From contig NZ_CP107939.1 in assembly GCF_036046055.1 (NCBI RefSeq), forward strand, positions 7,130,001 to 7,194,000: a stretch of DNA of 64,000 nucleotides, given 5' to 3'. The translations under genes were made by a program, and so were the position numbers. How positions within the stretch are numbered: position 1 is the stretch's first letter; the number at the start of each line of letters is the position of its first letter. Origin of the DNA: Nocardia sp. NBC_00403 (GTDB lineage: Bacteria; Actinomycetota; Actinomycetes; Mycobacteriales; Mycobacteriaceae). This document shows positions 61,608 through 64,000 of this stretch, in pieces. The notes under the pieces were generated by a model. It saw nothing but the letters and a program-made list of their open reading frames with translations. It had not been told where the DNA came from and ran no database searches.

Positions 61608-61969
61608 CGCAGCAACACCGCCACGCACGCCAGCACCGACACCAGCGCGATGCCTACCGACAGGATCGGCACCATGACGGTGACGGGCAGCGGGTCGCCG
61701 CGGCGCATCGCGGTGCCGACGCGTCGCCAGTGCGTATAGGCGCCGATCGCGATGATCACCGCGAGCACGATGCAGCTCAGCGCGAGCGCCCGTCGCAACC
61801 CGGACATCCGGAACGGCTGGACCAGGGTGTGCACGGCGACACCGCCTGCGAGCAAACCGAGCGAGGTGCGTATCCAGGCCAGAAAGGTGCGCTCGTTCGC
61901 GAGAGTGAAGCGGTAGTCGATTTCCTCTTCATCATCGCCGGACTCTTCGGCCGGGCTCGGGAGTGTCAC
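61604..61969 (-). CDS. YidH-like DUF202 membrane protein
   Basis: A 121-residue protein. An acidic start (EESGDDEEEIDYRF) leads into the DUF202 signature LANERTFLAWIRTSLGLLAG near 26-45, then three helices and a cytoplasmic THWRRVGTAMRRGD loop. GTG 61969 overlaps the stop of the DUF3159 gene as GTGA, and its own stop overlaps the next ATG. YidH/YidG-type pairs are common, role unknown. Confidence 0.87.
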   Translation of the reverse strand: MTLPSPAEESGDDEEEIDYRFTLANERTFLAWIRTSLGLLAGGVAVHTLVQPFRMSGLRRALALSCIVLAVIIAIGAYTHWRRVGTAMRRGDPLPVTVMVPILSVGIALVSVLACVAVLLR

Positions 61970-62646
61970 ATCGCCTCGGCTCGGCTCGTCGGCTGACCCG
62001 ATTTGTTGCGGACCCACAGCCAGGTCACGGCAAGCATGATGACCAGCGCTGGTTTGCCGAGAACGAGAGCAATGGTGCCGGGAATGGCGGCTTTGTCGGC
62101 CAGGTAGAGCGGCAACACCACCAGCACAGGCGCCGCCCAGAATACGAACCAGGCCAACGTGATTCGCTGATGTAGTCGCAGCCGCGTGGCCGGATCGGCG
62201 GGCTCGGCCGGTTCGAGCCGGATCCGGCGGCGGACGGTGTAACTCAGCGGCTTGCCGGTGAGCAGGGTCGCACCGAACAGCGCAATCATCACCACGCACA
62301 GCGCGACTTCGGGGAGGTAGAAGTCGCGTCCCTGGTCCGTGATGTCGACGAACAGCGAGAACACCAGGACGACCAGCACCGACACTGCGACGACACGCAC
62401 CGAATCGCCTTGGACGAGCCGGACGGCAGCCAAGGCGACGGCGATCAGAATAGCAACGAAAACGCCGGCCTCGGCACCGGCGACGGAATAACCGAGAAGA
62501 AACCCGATGGCGGGCGCCGCACCGTCGAGGATGTGCCGGTGGCCACGCATCGCGCGGAAACTATCCCATATATCGGCGTCGACGCCGCGATGTTTCTCCA
62601 GATCACGAGATTCTTCTGCGGTGCGATGCCGATCGTCGGTGTTCAC
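61966..62646 (-). CDS. DUF3159 membrane protein
   Basis: A 226-residue protein with six helices, of a family restricted to actinobacteria. It has a charged start (DDRHRTAEESRDLEKHRGVD), the opening ILDGAAPAIGFLLGYSV near 46-62, YLPEVALCVVMIALFGATLL near 118, and WVRNKSG at the end. I choose GTG 62646; a GTG three codons earlier is equally possible. Leads a DUF3159-YidH-DUF202 unit with stop/start overlaps at both junctions. Function unknown. Confidence 0.87.
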   Translation of the reverse strand: MNTDDRHRTAEESRDLEKHRGVDADIWDSFRAMRGHRHILDGAAPAIGFLLGYSVAGAEAGVFVAILIAVALAAVRLVQGDSVRVVAVSVLVVLVFSLFVDITDQGRDFYLPEVALCVVMIALFGATLLTGKPLSYTVRRRIRLEPAEPADPATRLRLHQRITLAWFVFWAAPVLVVLPLYLADKAAIPGTIALVLGKPALVIMLAVTWLWVRNKSGQPTSRAEAM

Positions 62647-62776
62647 GGGCGCCACTCCATCTCTGGTCGGGTTTCGTGCCGTAAGCAAACAATCCGCAAC
62701 GTCAGCGTAACCGCCACCAGGATGACCGTCCACGAACCTCGCTGCGCGCCAGCGAACCCGGGACGGCTCGATTGCC

Positions 62777-63508
62777 TCAGACGGGCACGGCGTCCTGGAA
62801 GGTCATGGCGAGGTGATCGACGACAGAGGTCATGAGCGCACGCTTGGGCAATCCCAACGAGCTCAGCTCGGCCGCCCAGGCATGGTCGCCGAGGGCGAGG
62901 TCGGCCCCGCCGGCGCGGGCGCGCATGCCGGAAGGCTCCATATGCCACGGCGTGCAGCGCGTGACGCCGTCGATGTGCGAGTAGGCGTCGAACGACGATG
63001 CGGTGTTGCGCCACGAAGGCAGCGCGATGCCAGGACGGACCGCAAGGTCGACGATGAGCTTGCCGCCCTGGTGCAACACACCGCGGCGCGAACCGCCGTC
63101 GCGATGCACGGTGAAGTCGGCGAGTTCCTTGGGGAATCCCCAGATGCCGCGACCCGCCGCGAGGGCGAATTCGCCGTCGACGGGGAGCCGGTGGATGAAG
63201 ACACCGGCGCCACCGGTCAGCATGGCACGCAGGTCACCGAAGCGCGCGGCGGTGGTGGGGCGGTGGTGGCGGACCATGAAAGAGACGCCGAATTCGTTGT
63301 AGGGGCCGAGATCACCGTCGAGATAGTCGACGAAGACGAGCGTGCAGACGGCACGGCCACCGGGCAGGCGCAGGATGTCCATACCCGAGTAGTCGATGAG
63401 CCGCTGCGCGGCGTCGGCGGGCACCGTATAGGTGGCCATGAAGGTGCGCGCGAGCCGGATCCGCACCGGCATGTGGATGTCCTTGCCAAGAATGGTGTGG
63501 GTGGTCAT
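62777..63508 (-). CDS. Acetoacetate decarboxylase family protein
   Basis: A 243-residue protein of the ADC fold. FVDYLDGDLGPYNEFGVSFM near 59-78 and the Schiff-base region GRGIWGFPKELADFTVHRD with Lys127 are the family hallmarks. The Glu pair of true acetoacetate decarboxylase is not clearly kept, so it may be an aldolase-dehydratase or an unrelated lyase of the fold. ATG 63508. Two KstR-like elements lie upstream (63606-63674), so regulation by a TetR-type lipid or steroid regulator is possible. Confidence 0.85.
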   Translation of the reverse strand: MTTHTILGKDIHMPVRIRLARTFMATYTVPADAAQRLIDYSGMDILRLPGGRAVCTLVFVDYLDGDLGPYNEFGVSFMVRHHRPTTAARFGDLRAMLTGGAGVFIHRLPVDGEFALAAGRGIWGFPKELADFTVHRDGGSRRGVLHQGGKLIVDLAVRPGIALPSWRNTASSFDAYSHIDGVTRCTPWHMEPSGMRARAGGADLALGDHAWAAELSSLGLPKRALMTSVVDHLAMTFQDAVPV

Positions 63509-63605
63509 CGCCGCGCCCGCCTGCGCGCGACGATACGGCCTCCCTGACATGGGGCGACCGGCTGCTGATCACCCGATGGTGCGGCGTCCACGAACCCTCC
63601 ACGAC

Positions 63606-63674
63606 TAGAACTCGTGTCAGAATAGCGGCATTGAAACGCGACAACATGGCTTCCGCATATAAGAACACGTTTCA
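63606..63674. promoter_or_regulatory. Two KstR-like half-conserved operators
   Basis: TAGAACTCGTGTCA (63606-63619) and AAGAACACGTTTCA (63661-63674) each fit the mycobacterial KstR consensus TNNAACNNGTTNNA with one mismatch. They lie 98-166 bases upstream of the decarboxylase-like ATG. Weak consensus, so chance is possible. Confidence 0.4.
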
Positions 63675-63705
63675 GAAATGATCACCGCTCATGGGGTGCG
63701 GCCGC

Positions 63706-64000
63706 CTATGCCCGCGGATGAGCTTGGTCGTGCACCTTCTTCAGCCGCTCGATGGAAACGTGCGTGTACAGCTGGGTCGTGGCCATGCTGGCGTGGCCGA
63801 GCAGTTCCTGCACCACCCGCAGGTCGGCGCCGCCCTCCAGCAGATGCGTGGCAGCCGAATGACGCAACCCGTGCGGACCCATGTCGGGCGCGCCGGGTAT
63901 CGCCGAAACCACCTCGTGCACAACAGTTCTGGCCTGGCGCTGATCGAGGCGCTTGCCGCGACGGCCCAGCAGCAGCGCACGCCCCGAGTCCGTGGTGACC
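63706..64000 (-). CDS. xerC: Tyrosine recombinase XerC, 5' part beyond window edge
   Basis: C-terminal ~97 residues of a chromosome-dimer resolvase. The catalytic core is visible: [20 protein letters not shown] (His and Arg), [17 protein letters not shown] with His and the nucleophile Tyr, and the tail [15 protein letters not shown], which closely fits XerC proteins. The upstream part ([20 protein letters not shown]) runs to the edge. Location beyond rpsB matches Rv2894c. Being C-terminal only, the first Arg box is not seen. Confidence 0.92.
   Translation of the reverse strand, partial: VTTDSGRALLLGRRGKRLDQRQARTVVHEVVSAIPGAPDMGPHGLRHSAATHLLEGGADLRVVQELLGHASMATTQLYTHVSIERLKKVHDQAHPRA

Noticed and set aside
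1..64000. tRNA, rRNA, CRISPR array, prophage or riboswitch
   Set aside because: I looked for tRNA T-loop signatures, repeated 25-40 base units with spacers, phage structural genes, and a cobalamin riboswitch before cobQ. None was found. A covariance-model scan would be needed to exclude small RNAs.

Overview
The window looks like chromosomal DNA of a high-GC mycolic-acid actinomycete, most probably Nocardia. The evidence is uniformly high GC with frequent GTG starts, DUF5753/DUF397-type genes, mycobacterial-style lipoproteins, and a housekeeping backbone that follows the order known from Mycobacterium tuberculosis: mqo, hydrolase, methionine aminopeptidase, penicillin-binding lipoprotein, GNAT, ispG, rip1, dxr, rlmN, cdsA, frr, pyrH, tsf, rpsB, M23 peptidase, xerC. 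The genus is inferred, not proven. Both edges cut genes: mqo on the left lacks its 3' end and xerC on the right lacks its 5' end. No rRNA, tRNA or CRISPR array was recognised.

Region 1 (1-5.6 kb) is backbone: mqo, two alpha/beta-hydrolase-type genes, cobQ (cobyric acid synthase) and map. Region 2 (5.7-34.5 kb) is a long accessory insertion where M. tuberculosis has only a few genes between mapB and the penicillin-binding lipoprotein gene. Its most coherent unit is a phosphonate uptake and degradation locus (6.9-13.9 kb). It has a PhnF/HutC-type GntR repressor, two matching operators, an FAD amine oxidase, a phosphonatase-like HAD hydrolase that keeps the DxA and Lys signature of PhnX, and a four-gene ABC importer. 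No aminotransferase gene (phnW) is visible, so an oxidative rather than transaminating route is the natural reading. A ~21-bp degenerate minisatellite follows.

From 15.4 to 19.7 kb lies a gene-poor scar with pieces of a tyrosine integrase, a Tn3-type resolvase and a TetR regulator. From 23.5 to 27 kb, two related IS701-like transposase tails lie in the same orientation around a membrane protein, an IS630-like remnant, a SAM methyltransferase and a TetR gene. Further on come two ABC-2 permeases with no ATPase beside them, an APC permease, an IrrE-like metallopeptidase, a TIGR03118 lipoprotein sharing an intergenic IdeR-like iron box with a nitrobindin gene, and an EmbR-like FHA regulator.

Region 3 (34.5-41.6 kb) returns to backbone: penicillin-binding lipoprotein, GNAT, ispG, rip1 and dxr, which cover isoprenoid precursor synthesis and the cell envelope. 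Region 4 (41.6-49.4 kb) is mixed: an ECF sigma factor, a LysR regulator with a histone-like tail divergent from a DUF5997 gene, a serine beta-lactamase-like lipoprotein, decayed DUF397 and TIGR02679 (Wadjet JetD-like) genes, a VapBC-type toxin-antitoxin pair and a flavin reductase with a zinc-ribbon tail. Region 5 (49.4-64 kb) holds rlmN, cdsA, frr, pyrH, tsf and rpsB, all on the minus strand with clear hairpins around tsf. It ends with a divergent M23 peptidase group, an alkylsulfatase, a DUF3159/DUF202/DUF202 membrane operon, an acetoacetate-decarboxylase-like gene and xerC.
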